From positions 1 to 33,718 of the forward strand of contig JBBBWG010002203.1 in assembly GCA_037176905.1 (NCBI GenBank): a stretch of DNA of 33,718 bases, given 5' to 3'. Source of the DNA: Azolla pinnata. Its lineage: Eukaryota; Streptophyta; Polypodiopsida; Salviniales; Salviniaceae. This document shows, one piece after another, positions 21,901 to 33,246 of the stretch. How positions within the stretch are numbered: the first letter of the stretch is position 1; each line of letters starts with the position of its first letter. Below the pieces are notes generated by a model, which worked only from the letters and a program-made list of their open reading frames with translations, had not been told where the DNA came from and searched no databases. Position numbers and translations under genes: made by a program.

Positions 21901-23220
21901 CAGCCATTCGAATCGGCATTAAGACGGGATTAGGACGATCGAATCTCTTTTGACTCGATACATAGGAAACCGTCTGTCTCGCTGGCTCGATGATCTGATC
22001 GAGGCCTCGACGATGGTTGATGCTTCCGATAAGATCAGATAAAGGCCGTATGTTCCGTATATTCACACGGTCTATCTGGACGGGTCGTATTTGTAATAAA
22101 CCGAAAGGGCACTTGCCCTATAAGCCAAGCTTGTATGATCGTATCATGTCTGTAATTTTCTATGGATAAAAAGTATTCTTCGTACCTCTATCTCTCTCTC
22201 TCTCGTTCTCAAGAAACAAAAATAGTTTTGGTTCGTTTTCAAGAAAACAGATAAAACTACCACATTAATACTCCTTTTACTTGTCTACTGTCGAAAACAA
22301 ATGAATTTCGTATATTCCAATTATGGCGTAATCCTCAATATCTCCCCCCAAAAAAAAAAAAAGCAGTTTCCATTTCTGATTTCCGATCAAAGACTGCGTG
22401 AACTTCGTAAATAATACTTGCCGAATTTCTGATGTATCCCCAAATCTGACGAGCAATGGGAACTCGTGATCTACGGAAGCATCCTCCCTTCGATTCTTGT
22501 CCTCCCTAACTAATAATACAGACTCACGTGGTCTTGTTCTTCTTCGGTATATACCCACAGCTTGTTCCGCTTTTACGACCTTCTCCAGCATGTCGGGGAG
22601 GTGGTATGATTCGCAGCAGCTCGAAGGGCAACATCGACACATTCGGGGGGGAAAAAACCTCTCGAGCTCAAATCAATTGGTAATCAGGCCGATAGCTAGC
22701 AGCTGGCAATGCCCCATCAGGCCAACAAAGCTTATCAGCCACTATCAACCGCTCGAGTCTGTTAAACGCACACACAAGAGTAACAGAGCTTCAACCCCAA
22801 ACTCGTATCAAGCCTCGTCCGGCTGCAGCTCTGCACCGAACTGCAGCCGGAAACCGTGCGACTGAAGATGTACTCGGGACTCTCGTATCAGCCCCCGAGC
22901 AGCTCTTTCCTCATCCGGAGCAACGAATCGAGCGCCGGTTCTTCTTCTAAATCCTTTGTTTCCAAGCTTCCGAGACGGGGAATCGAATCCTCCTTTCGAA
23001 AGCTTCTCATGGCCGCAGATCGCAGCGGAACGAGATCGCGAGCGCCGCGTACATTTATACGGACAGATCCCCTGCGTATTTCTCTCTGTCTGTCTCCGTC
23101 TCTATCTCTCTCTCTCTCCGCGATCTCGTATTTTTAAGCAGATCGGATGGATTCTCTCTACGGAGCGACACGTACGGAAGCCTGGTCGTAGCTTCCTTCT
23201 GATTCCTCTCACATCTGGTA
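21901..23220. other. SIRB-NAA30 intergenic region, no confident gene
   Basis: The + frames at 22497-22865 and 22856-23137 are open, but neither shows a recognised domain or splice continuation. A TTTATA at 23054-23059 followed by a CT-rich stretch (23083-23118) could be the NAA30 core promoter and 5' UTR start; this is inference. Confidence 0.45.
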
Positions 23221-23250
23221 GTTCTGGCGTATTTTGTACGGTCCCGGGGC

Positions 23251-23320
23251 TCCGTATTTCATACGGAGAACGTATTTCATACTGAGAACGTATTCCATAC
23301 GTCCTCCGTATCTATACGGA
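23251..23320. promoter_or_regulatory. Array of four ATACGG-type dyads upstream of NAA30
   Basis: Four short inverted repeats sit 54-123 bases before the NAA30 start: TCCGTAT-TTC-ATACGGA (23251-23267), CGTAT-TTC-ATACT (23271-23283, one mismatch), ACGTAT-TCC-ATACGT (23288-23302) and TCCGTAT-CT-ATACGGA (23305-23320). Their centres are about 18 bases apart. A weaker relative, CGTAT-TTT-GTACG, is at 23228-23240. Depending on the transcription start they lie in the promoter or the 5' UTR. The binding factor is unknown. Confidence 0.6.
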
Positions 23321-23373
23321 TGCCCCGTCGTCTCTACAACGTATACTGTTGCTCTCCGCAGACCTGTGCAGCG

Positions 23374-26139
23374 ATGGCGGATTCTGCAGACGAGACGACG
23401 ACGACGACGACGACCGCGAACGGCATTCGCTACGTGAGCTATGGCGGCGAACACCAGCTCCCTTCCATCATGGCCCTCGTCGACGACGAGCTCAGCGAGC
23501 CTTACTCCATCTTCACCTACCGCTACTTCATCACCATCTGGCCCCAGCTCTGCTTCCTGGTACGCCCCGATTCTACACCCTCCGTCTCCCGTCTCCCCCT
23601 CCCCTGCCCTTCTCCTGCCCTCCCCCGCTCCTCTTCTTCTCCTGCGTCCCTGCCGGGCCCCCACAGAGAACGCTTGAAAGGCGGGAATGAAGGAGAGTTC
23701 CAGGTGTCTGGAGTGTGCACCGGAAAGATCGAAAGCCTCGGGCGGCACTTTATGAAGATTAAAATGGAAACTTTGAATGGGGCATTTCTGGGAGCTTCTT
23801 CCTTGTGTACGAAGCCTAGCCATGGATTCCCGAAAGACTCGGTTTTTCTTTTAGGGCTTTGATTCGCGTGGATTGAGTATGAGGAAAATGTGCTCCTCAG
23901 ATAACTTCAGAACGTTTGTTCAAGGCGGATTTTGCTGAGGAAAACCTGATGAAAATCAAGGGAAATTTATGAGCATTCGTCGTACAATCTTTTGAAACTT
24001 AGGGTCCACTTTGCGTAAACTTGAAAGGAAGCATAGGGTAATTGGGCAAATCATGGGAAACTTTATGAGAATTCTGTATAAAAATCTGTGAAACGAGGGT
24101 CAATTTGTGTAAACTGGAAAGGTAACACACTACAAATTGGGTAAAATGAAGCAATCTTCTTTAGGGACGTTTGTGTACATTTAAGAATACAGACGTGTCT
24201 GGTAGAAAACTTGGTGGCATTTGGATAGATAATGGCCACACATGGGTTCATTTTAGAGAATTTTTCCCTCTTTACTACTATATCAAGCAATGCCAATATG
24301 AGAAACTTGTGCTGTTTGAATAGCCAAGTACAATCTTCTTGAGACAAGGTTAACAAAGGCGTTTCCATCCAATAAAGCTGTGGTACATTGGGCGAATAAA
24401 GAAAAACTTGGGATATCTTTCCTAGATCATTTAAGATGAAATAAAGCGGTGTATTCATTAAGGCATTAGTATCTTATGGGATGTAAAGTATCATGTGATT
24501 GAGTGTAAAGAGTCTTATGCTAGCTGAATGGCACAAAGAATTAGGGTCCACCTAAGTCTTTTTCTTGTTTTGAGAAGAATAAGTTGTAGATAATAACTAA
24601 TCTGTGATCAAAATCCAATACTGTGTTGTTTTATCAAAATCCAAAGGCAGATAACGTGTTTATTTATTTTTGCTTTTGGTGCAACAATATCTCAGGCTTT
24701 TCATGAAGACGCTTGCGTTGGAACTGTTGTGTGTAAAATGAGTCAACATAGGAACACGTTCAGAGGGTATATTGCGATGCTAGTTGTCTTAAAATCTTTC
24801 CGAGGAAGAGGAATAGGTAAGCTGTCTGTCATATTCTTTTTCTTTCAACATTGCTGTACCATGCATTGAACATAGACATATCCTTAATGGTTGTATTTAG
24901 CAATGGACATGGGTTCAATTCCATATCAATCTAGCGGTGCATAGTTGTCCCCACCTTGATAGCTCAAGTGATGTGACACTTTGCCTTCAAACAAGGGGCC
25001 AATGGTTCGGGTTCCAGGTTTAGCGTTTGAGTGAAATGATAAACAGCTGCTCTTTTATAAATAGAAAGAATGGTAATGCATTATATCTGCATATAGGGTA
25101 CCCATTATTATATCTGCATGAGCTTTTATTCCTGCAAGTTAACTTTACTAAGCCGAACTTGTTGAGCTGAGCCAAGGTGAGGGATTCCATGGTTTATAGA
25201 AGTGTGCAGCTGAGGGGATAGAACCTAGAAGCCCGATAGGGTTCAATATATGATCGACTAGATGCGTGGAATTTGCAATCGTATAATCCACGTTGATATC
25301 TTTCCATGTATTCTACTGGAACTCATACTCTGGTAGTGAAAGGTACTATATGTGAGGGATCGCAATGAGGGTACTCTCAACCATTTGCTTACATTTTACA
25401 AAGCAGACGGTAGCTATGGGATTATTGAGAGCTATGCATAAGCAAAATGAAGATCAGTCTCCTTAGAGGGTGAAGTGGGCGAACTTTTATTCATGGAACC
25501 TTGGTGCCACCATTGTTGTGTGTTCATTATCTTCTCCTCTTGCAGCTTTTATATATTCAAGTTTCATTGTTGAATTAAAGTTAATTTGAAAGATTCATTT
25601 AAAATCCAATCAGATAACGTATATTATGATACAGCTACCGAGCTTGTAACAAGAGCAATTCAAGTGATGCATGAATCAGGTTGTGAAGAGGTACATGGAT
25701 TCTTGGTGCTCAATTTGTTTCATTGTTTTTTTTAAGATGAAAAAATCATTCTTTTTGATTCGGTGCTTGTTAGGTTACGCTGGAGGCTGAAGTGACGAAC
25801 AAGGGGGCTCTTGCCTTATATGGCAACCTTGGATTCACTCGTGCCAAGAGACTTCACAAGTATTACCTAAACGGTGTTGATGCGTTCCGGTTGAAGCTAT
25901 TGTTTCCTAGACCTTATGATCACGAGCATGAACATAACCATGTTGACCATGCTAACTATCAAGATCACAGTCATTGTCATCACGGTCATGATGATGATCA
26001 TGGCCATGGCCACAGCCATCATGATCATAGTCATTGTCATCATGGTCATGATCATGATGATCATGGCCATAGCCATAGTCATCATGATCACGATCACGAC
26101 CACAGTCATTGCCATCATGGTCATAGTCACCATCATTGA
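23374..26139 (+). CDS. NAA30: N-alpha-acetyltransferase 30, NatC catalytic subunit (exons 23374-23559, 24696-24816, 25635-25690, 25774-26139)
   Basis: GNAT-fold enzyme of the cytosolic NatC complex (MAK3 orthologue), which acetylates N-terminal Met followed by hydrophobic residues. Four exons join to 729 nt, 242 residues. Key segments: [44 protein letters not shown], the acetyl-CoA loop [26 protein letters not shown] and [19 protein letters not shown]. The domain is complete to residue 168. Residues 169-242 are a His/Asp/Gly-rich tail with repeated DHSHCHHGH, absent from the Arabidopsis protein as I know it. The N terminus has a Thr run (residues 8-14). An in-frame ATG at 23320 could add 18 residues. 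Donors are GTACGC, GTAAGC, GTACAT; acceptors CTCAG, ACAG, TTAG. Confidence 0.95.
24900..25080 (+). mobile_element. Possible tRNA-derived SINE relic in NAA30 intron 2
   Basis: An A-box-like TAGCTCAAGTGAT (24960-24972) and a B-box-like GGTTCGGGTTCC (25004-25015) are spaced as in a tRNA. Between them TTGCCTTCAAACAAGGGG resembles an anticodon arm (CCTT pairing AAGG). A second B-box-like GGTTCAATTCC lies at 24912-24922. The whole is too degenerate for a functional tRNA. Confidence 0.45.
25915..26136 (+). repeat. Coding minisatellite for the His-rich NAA30 tail
   Basis: Imperfect repeats of about 60-70 bp built on GATCATAGTCATTGTCATCA and GGTCATGATGATCATGGCCA encode repeated His/Asp/Gly blocks, stopping at the TGA at 26137. 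The open frame and the repeated Cys-His-His codons suggest translation is maintained. Confidence 0.88.
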
Positions 26140-27351
26140 TTTACAAGCCCTTATTGACTGTAGCAATTACATCGAGGAATACGTGTATCTTATGCGAGCT
26201 ATCTATACAGAAAGTCCTACTTACAAATTGGAATATCTCATAAAACTGCCCATTCGCTCCACCTTATGGGAAGCAAAATCTGATGGGTGGCGTTTTTTTG
26301 AATCTCGATATGTTTGACCTAGTTCTGAGTGGATTCTGAAGCAACTATTTTCAGTGCAAAATGGGAAATCTTTTGAAGTTCCGGTTGAATTCTATGAAAT
26401 ATCGTCGTGGCTATTATTGTGAAGTTTGTGGGCTTGAGTCCAAAAAAGAGTTTTGACCTGTTTGTAGAAGGCAACAGTTTTGCAGTTTTGGAGGAACTGC
26501 CAAAGGTTAGTTTCTGGCTGATGCAACAGATGGCATTTCTAAAACATTGCCAAGCGGCAAGTTCCTTATTTTGGGAATGTAATGCGTATCAAACATGTTG
26601 ATTCTCTCAGATTCCAAACATCGTTTATTGCATTGTTATGCCCATTGTTATGGAAGGGGCCTCTTATCTTCTTACAATGGTACCAAATGCCATGTGTTAT
26701 TCTCGTAGATCAAGTCCGCTTCATGATCTCATGCCAGCATCTAATTATGTTCATAGGCAGCAAATCAATGTTTGATTTGTTGACCCAATCTAGGCTTGGT
26801 GTATAACCCATATAGAGCTTTGCAAGATCTATGGCGAGATCTCAAATGGAATTAGAGAAGCAAATATTACTAATTCGTAGTTGCTTTTAATGGTATCCAG
26901 TAAGGACATTAGATTAAACATTCCAAATTTGAGCTCCAACTTGCAATATCGATCAATCTTAATCATCCTTTAAAACCTGCAGTACCAACATTAATTGATG
27001 GCACCTTCGTAAGTTTGATGTAGACTGAGATTTCTTTCTGAAAACTTATACCAATAATTAACAAGTGTATATAGAAGATTCCCGTCTAAGCTTCAATGTG
27101 ATATGTGGCAAGCCATTCTCATCACAAAGATGATTTTGATCATCAATTCGAAGAGAGAAATTTTAGATTTCTGATTATCCTTCTACAGCCTTGGATGGCC
27201 TACATATATCGAATTACACTTTGTGCCGTTAATATCAACTCTCAATGTTTCCAAATTTGAACATTACATTGCTTGTTGATATTAAGACATAAGAATTACA
27301 AATGGGCACATGTATATTTACATCATGAAGTTTTTTTTCTACACAATGTAT
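26140..27351. other. NAA30-UPF0301 convergent intergenic region
   Basis: This holds the two 3' UTRs. Short open frames on + (26407-26601, 26582-26806) show no recognised domain. No repeat or RNA gene is seen. Confidence 0.55.
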
Positions 27352-30300
27352 TTAGATTTCCCCGTAAGCTCGTCTTGAGATATCAACATAGGGACCACCC
27401 ATATACTCGAGTACCTCCCTCCACAATGGTTTAGGCAACCTGATACAATGCTTCAAAATAACATCTTTCGAGGATGATGCAAGATACCATACACCCATTG
27501 CTACCTCTCGCTCCAATTGGCCTGGACCCCAACCTGCAACAAAACGGATCGATGAGATAAAATCAGGTTTCATGTTCATGCTTTTCTTTTCTTCAATCTC
27601 AACAAGTTTTCAAGAGATTGCCCAAGTACAAGCAGCAACAGCAAGAGTTTAAGCAAGAACCGTCACCTATAGATCTCAATCACAATGGCTTTACATAGAA
27701 TAGCACACCTACAAAAGGTTACTCCATTCAACTAATTCTACACTCACTGTAAATTACCTGGAAATGATCATAAAATTACAGTACAATTATTTAGCAAATA
27801 GAGTAGCGATTTGTTTCTGACGTTCAGTTTCTTTCATTTGGTAGATCATACTGTGAATTAAGCCCATGAAGTCACTACTCTAAGCACAAGACAACAATCA
27901 TTTTACCGTGTTGCTTTACACCCCTGGCTAAAGAAAACAATGCAACTAATTCTAAAGATAGGTTACAAAACTTAGAGTAGCTTCACTGAGCCAGTCATTC
28001 CATTCCCTTGGTTTAAACAAAAGCCCAACAATATCATTTTCTTTAGTAATAGCAAAGGTGCAAACCTGCATAGCGCACAAACCAGCGATAATCACTAGCA
28101 CTGCTTTCTCCATTCTGCACGCTAGATTTCATCGACTTTAGGCCTCCCATATAGACACCAGGTATGATCTCCAATGTATCTTTCAAGCCCACAGCACCAT
28201 GAATTACATGTAAGGCATTAGCACCCACATCACCACCCATGTATAGAGGGCAGCTTGCAAAGTCTGGTAACAAGTCTTCAAATCCTGCTAGCTGCCCAAG
28301 GTTGTACTCTGTAGGTCTAAACAAGATTATATGGTGAATTACAATGGAGAAACACTGATTAATGTACAGAGAGATGTTACGGCACCCTGGTGGTCAAATC
28401 AGTTACACACCTGTTCAGTATGAGCCCAGCGCTTCCCTCCTTGCTGCATTTGAGCGACATTTCACTTTAGGTTTTGGTAGGATAAAACAACTGAGGCAAG
28501 AACACGTACAGAGTTTCAAACTGCTATGTATAGGGATGACATGAAGCAAGATGCCCCTTCAAATCATGTGACTTGGGGGAACTTTTGTGTAGCCAAGGAA
28601 ATGCCAATAAATGGAGCCTCTGAATCAACTCCACATTGTTTGCAAATAGATGTTCTGTATAGACATCTTCTAGAAAGTGGATAATAAAGCCTATCCTAAG
28701 GTGGGCATGGATCTGGCAAACAGGTTCAAGCAATGAATCATTCTGATTCAAACCCATTTAAGGTCTATAAATGAGCCAGCCATAGACATCAAGAATCTGT
28801 GATGTACGCATGCACGCACACTGTGGCTACTTTTTAGGTGATATTCTTATGATTTCACACTATGTTTCTAGGGTTGGGGTCAACTGTCACTTAACGTGCA
28901 ATAGCTGGTATGTTTTCAGGGTTACTACCTCAATCCCATTGATTTGTAGGACTACATTTTTCATCCACACAACAAGATGATGGTTAGCGCCAATCTATGG
29001 TGCTGGAACAATGATTTCACAGTATGTTTCTGGGGTTGGAGTCAACTGTCGCTAGCTGGTATGTCTTTAGGGTTACCTCAATCCCATTGATTTGTATCAC
29101 TACAGTTTTCATCCACACGACAGAATGATGTTTAGAGCCAAGCTATGGTGCTGGCACAATGATTTCACAGTATGTTTCTAGGGTTGGGAGTCAACTGTCA
29201 CTAGCTGGTATGTTTTTAGGTTTACCTCGATCCCATTGATACTGTGATATTCTTATGATTTCACAGTATGTTGCTAGAGTTGGGGGTCCACTGTCACTAG
29301 CTGGTATGTTTTTAGGGTTACCTCAATCTCATTGATACTGTGATATTCTTATGATTTCACAGTATGTTTCTAGGGTTGGGAGTCAACTGTCACTAGCTGG
29401 TATGTTTTTAGGGTTACCTCAATCCCATCGATTTGTTGCACTACGTTTTGCATCCACGCGACAAAATAATTGATGTCTAGAGCCAAGTTATGGTGCTGGA
29501 GCAATGATTTCACTTCTAGGGTTGGGAGTCCACTGTCACTAGCTGGTATGTTTTTAGGGTTACCTCAATCCCATTGATACTGTGATATTCTTATGATTTC
29601 ACAGTATGTTTCTAGGGTTGGGAGTCCACTGTCACTAGCTGGTATGCTTTTAGGGTTATACCTCAATCTCATCGATTTGTAGCACTACATTTTTCATCCA
29701 CACGACACAATGATTGATGTCTAGAGCCAAGCTATGGTGCTGGAGCAATGTATCTCCCCATGCATGGTCCTTTGTAGAACAAAAAAAAGGCCAAGGTGAT
29801 TTTCTTTGTATGCACCATTTTCATCTGGAGACATGATGACACGGTTCTTTTGTTTTCACCTCAGTAATGGTCCGAGCTTGATCAACAACAAGGTTGTTTT
29901 TCTGGAGGGTAATTCCTTCCTCGAAAATTTGCGAGAGGAAGCTTCATTCGAAAGCCGGCAAGAACAGGAAAGAAAAGAATAGGCTCGAGGTAAGAAGGCA
30001 TTGCATTATGTACCTGTGGTAGAAGAGGAAGATGACGGCTTGATGGAAGTACTGCTGGCGAGTCAGAAACGCGGTGGGATTGGCAATGACCAAGCAGCCT
30101 TGCTCTGGCTGAGACAAGGGATGCGCCCAGAGGTCGAGGCCCGGAGAGGAGGAGGAGGAGGAGGAGGAGCTATCCATGGAAGCAGACGAAGGAGGAGCAA
30201 CCGAAGGCACCATGTTGGCGCCGGACTTCTGCAGGAGGCGAGCGCGGAAGGCTCTCCAATCGGAGTTCTTGAGCATTTCCTGCAGATCGTCCTCGTCCTC

Positions 30301-30654
30301 GTCCTGGTCCTGGTCCTGGTCCTGGTCCATGGATTCGCCCGCCGCGATCTCCAGCGGGGGGGCCTCCTCTTCCGATGCTTCCCCGGGGCCTTCTCCTTCT
30401 ACTTCCGGCGCTTCTTCTCCCCGCGCCGCTTCTTCCCGGCCTTCTTCCCGATCCGCAGCGCCTCCTCCATCGCCGCGAACGGCTTGAGGGAGGATGACAG
30501 CGATGGAGCGGGGGAGGCGCCTGGCGTGCAGGGAGGAGGCATGGCAGGGCCTGAGGGCGAGGGGAAGGGGAAGGGGGCGGAAGGGCGGCGCAGGAGGCAG
30601 GAACGGCGGCGGAGAAGCAGCAGGAAAGGGGCAGGAAACAGAGGAAGCCGCCAT
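27352..30654 (-). CDS. UPF0301/AlgH-like (DUF179) protein (exons 30654-30014, 28443-28411, 28316-28066, 27533-27352)
   Basis: Four minus-strand exons join to 1107 nt, 368 residues. The DUF179 domain spans about residues 176-360: WAHPLSQPEQGCLVIANP, AVIFLFYHS, GLILNRPTEYNLG, LYMGGDVGANALHVIHG, IIPGVYMGG, DYRWFVRYAGWGPGQLEREV, then LWREVLEYMGG. The biochemical role of the family is not settled; bacterial members are called AlgH. Residues 1-60 (MAASSVSCPF, Pro/Arg/Leu-rich, few acids) look like a plastid transit peptide, followed by an acidic region (61-123, with DQDQDQDQDEDEDD at 110-123) and a nine-Ser run (162-170). The 33-nt microexon is required: it supplies KEGSAGLILN and keeps phase 2 on both sides. 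Donors are GTACAT, GTGTGT, GTTTGC; acceptors end in AG. Confidence 0.92.
28851..29750. repeat. Intronic tandem repeat with two alternating unit lengths
   Basis: Seven copies of an approximately 80-bp core, from GATTTCACAGTATGTTTCTA to ACCTCAATCCCATTGAT, start near 28851, 29013, 29161, 29257, 29353, 29506 and 29595. Spacings are about 162, 148, 96, 96, 153 and 89. Long units add a linker with TTTTCATCCACACGACA and GAGCCAAGCTATGGTGCTGG. Short units add only ACTGTGATATTCTTAT. The array fills much of the first UPF0301 intron. Confidence 0.88.
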
Positions 30655-30664
30655 AGCCGCTATC

Positions 30665-30738
30665 CTCTTCTTCTTCTTCTTCTTCTTCTTCGTCGTCTTC
30701 TTCTTCTTCTTCTTCTTCTTCTTCTTCTTTCTTCTTAA
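30665..30738. repeat. (TTC)n tract just upstream of the UPF0301 start
   Basis: On the gene (minus) strand this is a long GAA/AAG polypurine run ending 11 bases before the ATG at 30654. In-frame it would encode poly-Lys, but the first good ATG lies after it, so it is probably 5' UTR. Confidence 0.93.
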
Positions 30739-30760
30739 CAAATTTTTGTTCTTTGTTTTG

Positions 30761-31185
30761 GGGAAAATTTTACCAGAATTCTGGAACTGCATTTTCTGGA
30801 ACCTGCAGATAATTAACGCGGATTTTCGTTGATTTGAACACCCAGATCGGATTAATTCACGTATGATTAAGTCATCGATTTAAGGTCCTCCGATTGCTTG
30901 ATTCGATACCAGAGTTCAAGTAGCTGAATTAACCGCGTTAATCGATTGCTTCGGTTTTGTAGATTATTGACTTTTCAGTCAGCCGACTGTGATATGTATG
31001 GGAATCGATCAGGACCGATTCGTGACAAGTGATTAGGAAACGAAAATCGATACTGGTGGGATTAACTAGGTGCTCGATTTTAGTGGAAGATAAGCTTGGG
31101 CGTTAATCTGTTAAATTTCTGATTTCAGTAGGTGTTTGAGATGTAATTTATAATTTGGCTACGCGTTTCTTCTGGTAATTCTCCC
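30761..31185. mobile_element. Mutator-like MITE, copy 2
   Basis: Begins GGGAAAATTTTACCAGAA and ends with the inverse, GGTAATTCTCCC. The right half shares TTTTAGTGGAAGATAAG, GGGCGTTAAT and ATGTAATTTATAA with copy 1. No convincing 9-bp duplication remains. It lies about 100 bases upstream of the UPF0301 start codon, so it probably forms part of that promoter. Confidence 0.72.
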
Positions 31186-31204
31186 TTTTGATTCTTGTTT
31201 TTTG

Positions 31205-31949
31205 AGCATTGCCAAAAAAGAAAACGCCTGCCAAAATTATAGATTTAGATTTTAACGCCGATTGAAAAAACGGAAATTTCGAATTAACGCCCACTCTCTA
31301 AAAATTAACACCCAATTAGTATAACGCTGATTGATTTTATTCCCAATCGCTTCCCGCTAATTAATCCCGATCTATTCCCTTATTGTGCTCGATTAACAAA
31401 ATCTGGTAATTTCAGAATCTAATCAATTGACCATAGAGATTTAATTAATTTGATGTTAATTGAGCTCGCAATTAATTGTTTGATGTAGATTGAGCTCACA
31501 ATGACTTAATTTGGTGTTAATCAATCAATTGAGTGTTAACACCTATTGAAATAAGAAATTACAAATTTTGACGCCTACTCTTATCTTCTGCTAAAAATTA
31601 ACACATGGTTTCTTTCCGTTCGTATAACAGTAATTCATTTTATTCCTGATCGCTTCCCACTAGTCGATCTCGATTCGATTCCCTAACTACATTCGATTAA
31701 CAAAAGTGAATAATTTTAGAAACTAATCAAGTGATTAACAGGTTGATTCGGTGTTAATCAGTTGATTCGGTGTTAATCGATTAATTGGTTTGATCTTACT
31801 TAATCGAGCCCGCAATTAATTGATTTTGGTGTTAATCAATTAATCGAGTCTTACTTTTCAAAACTAGGCGTTGATTTGTGATTTCTAGTTTTAGTGGGCG
31901 TTAAAATGTACTTTACAAATTCGTCAGGCATTTTTTTGGTAATTTCACC
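31205..31949. mobile_element. Mutator-like MITE, copy 3 (nested or tandem)
   Basis: Starts with a degraded terminal repeat (TTGCCAAAAAAGAAAACGCC) and ends GGGCGTTAAAATGTACTTTA then GGTAATTTCACC, the inverse of the family terminus. At about 745 bp it is longer than the other copies. An internal terminus-like segment near 31550-31610 suggests two merged copies. The interior is dominated by AATTAATTGATT/GGTGTTAATCAA words, as in copy 1. Confidence 0.7.
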
Positions 31950-32029
31950 TTTTCTCTCCTTCTGTCAGTCGGTAAATTTATCTAATGATTCGTTCCTATT
32001 AATTCATTTCATGAATCTTAAATTGCAAA

Positions 32030-32290
32030 CTCCTCCGAAAACCTAACCCTAAACCAGGACTTCCCTCTCAAACCACCTAAACCTTAAACCCCAAGGTGAG
32101 GGGTTAGGGTTGTAAATCACTTTCGGAGCTCCTCCCGAAACTCAAAACCCTAGACTGCCTCTGAGCTTAGGTCTCGGGTTTAGGGTTTAGGGTTTAGGGT
32201 TGACATGACATCCTTGAGTCCGATCCTGTCCTGAGCCGAACTCTGATTCTAGCCTGAGCTTTAACCCCAACCCTAACCCTAACCCTAATT
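32030..32290. repeat. Dispersed telomere-like motifs in both orientations
   Basis: AACCCTAAACC near 32042, GGGGTTAGGG at 32100-32109, GGGTTTAGGGTTTAGGGTTT near 32177-32198, and CCCTAACCCTAACCC near 32269-32285. These are interstitial plant telomere words, not a chromosome end. Confidence 0.88.
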
Positions 32291-33246
32291 TACTGAGGCT
32301 GGAACCCACCCAATAACCGTCGTGTTCGACGAAGATTTGTTGGATTTAAGCGCATTTCGTGCTGAGACAAAACCCGCGATTTTGCAGTGCGGAACGAATC
32401 GCCCCATTCCCCAGCTCCTCGAAATAGAAGACGGAAAGAAGTGCGAATATTCCGATCGTACCGTAGATTCTCCAACGACATTTCCAGGGGAGGCCGCCTC
32501 TAGTCTCTCATTTGCGCAGCAGCAACGCACGCGAAGCAGAACGACACGAAGAAGAGCGCAGCGAAACGCGATACGTTTTTGTTAATTACGAAGGGAGGCT
32601 CGGGGGGTTTCGCAGGGAATCACAGGCCGGCAGAGAGGACCGTAAAAATGCCTGTTGGTTAGTTAGTGGGTGGCATGTACCCTCAGTCCTTTGTCCGATT
32701 CGGACTCTCTCGAACCTGGAGATGGCTTTTCCCAAGAGCTGGAATTCATTGAGACGAGAAAATTCGGCTTTCTGTTTCTGTCTCTCTCTCTCTCTCTCTC
32801 TCTATGTGTGTGTGTGTCTCTCGCATTGGGCTTCTGCATCGCCTTGATGTCGTCATCGTCGAAGTTCCGGATCAGCTAATATTCCTGCAAATGGGGGTTC
32901 GGAACCCGACGAGGTTGTCAGGAGACGGACAATGTGCCCCCAGTAAAGAGCACATGGCACCGAGCTCTCGTGGACTTGGGAGGGGAGGGTACTAGGAAGC
33001 AGAAAGAAAAGCCATGGAGATGTGGAATGTGTGCTACCGATCTGATCTGACAACCCCACTAAGCAACCAAGAGACTGTGGCCCTTGGGATACACAGCGCA
33101 GGACATTCCAATCCCTGTTTCCAATGTCTGGAGCCAAGTTCTGGTGTGTCGGGGATGGGCGCTGTTGCGGGGCATACTGATCCACCCCTCCCCGCTCCCC
33201 GCTCCTCGTTGCTCTGTGCAATAGTGATTCTCCTCCTCCTCCTCCG
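32291..33246. other. Presumed promoter and 5' UTR region of the GRAS gene
   Basis: No confident gene. There is a (CT)n-(TG)n microsatellite at 32780-32820, and long open frames on the minus strand that are mirrors of GC-rich and triplet-repeat DNA. No clear TATA box was found. Confidence 0.5.

Noticed and set aside
22497..23137. Two overlapping + strand frames (122 and 93 residues)
   Set aside because: Ser/Arg-rich but unrecognised, lying in the presumed NAA30 upstream region; no evidence of translation.
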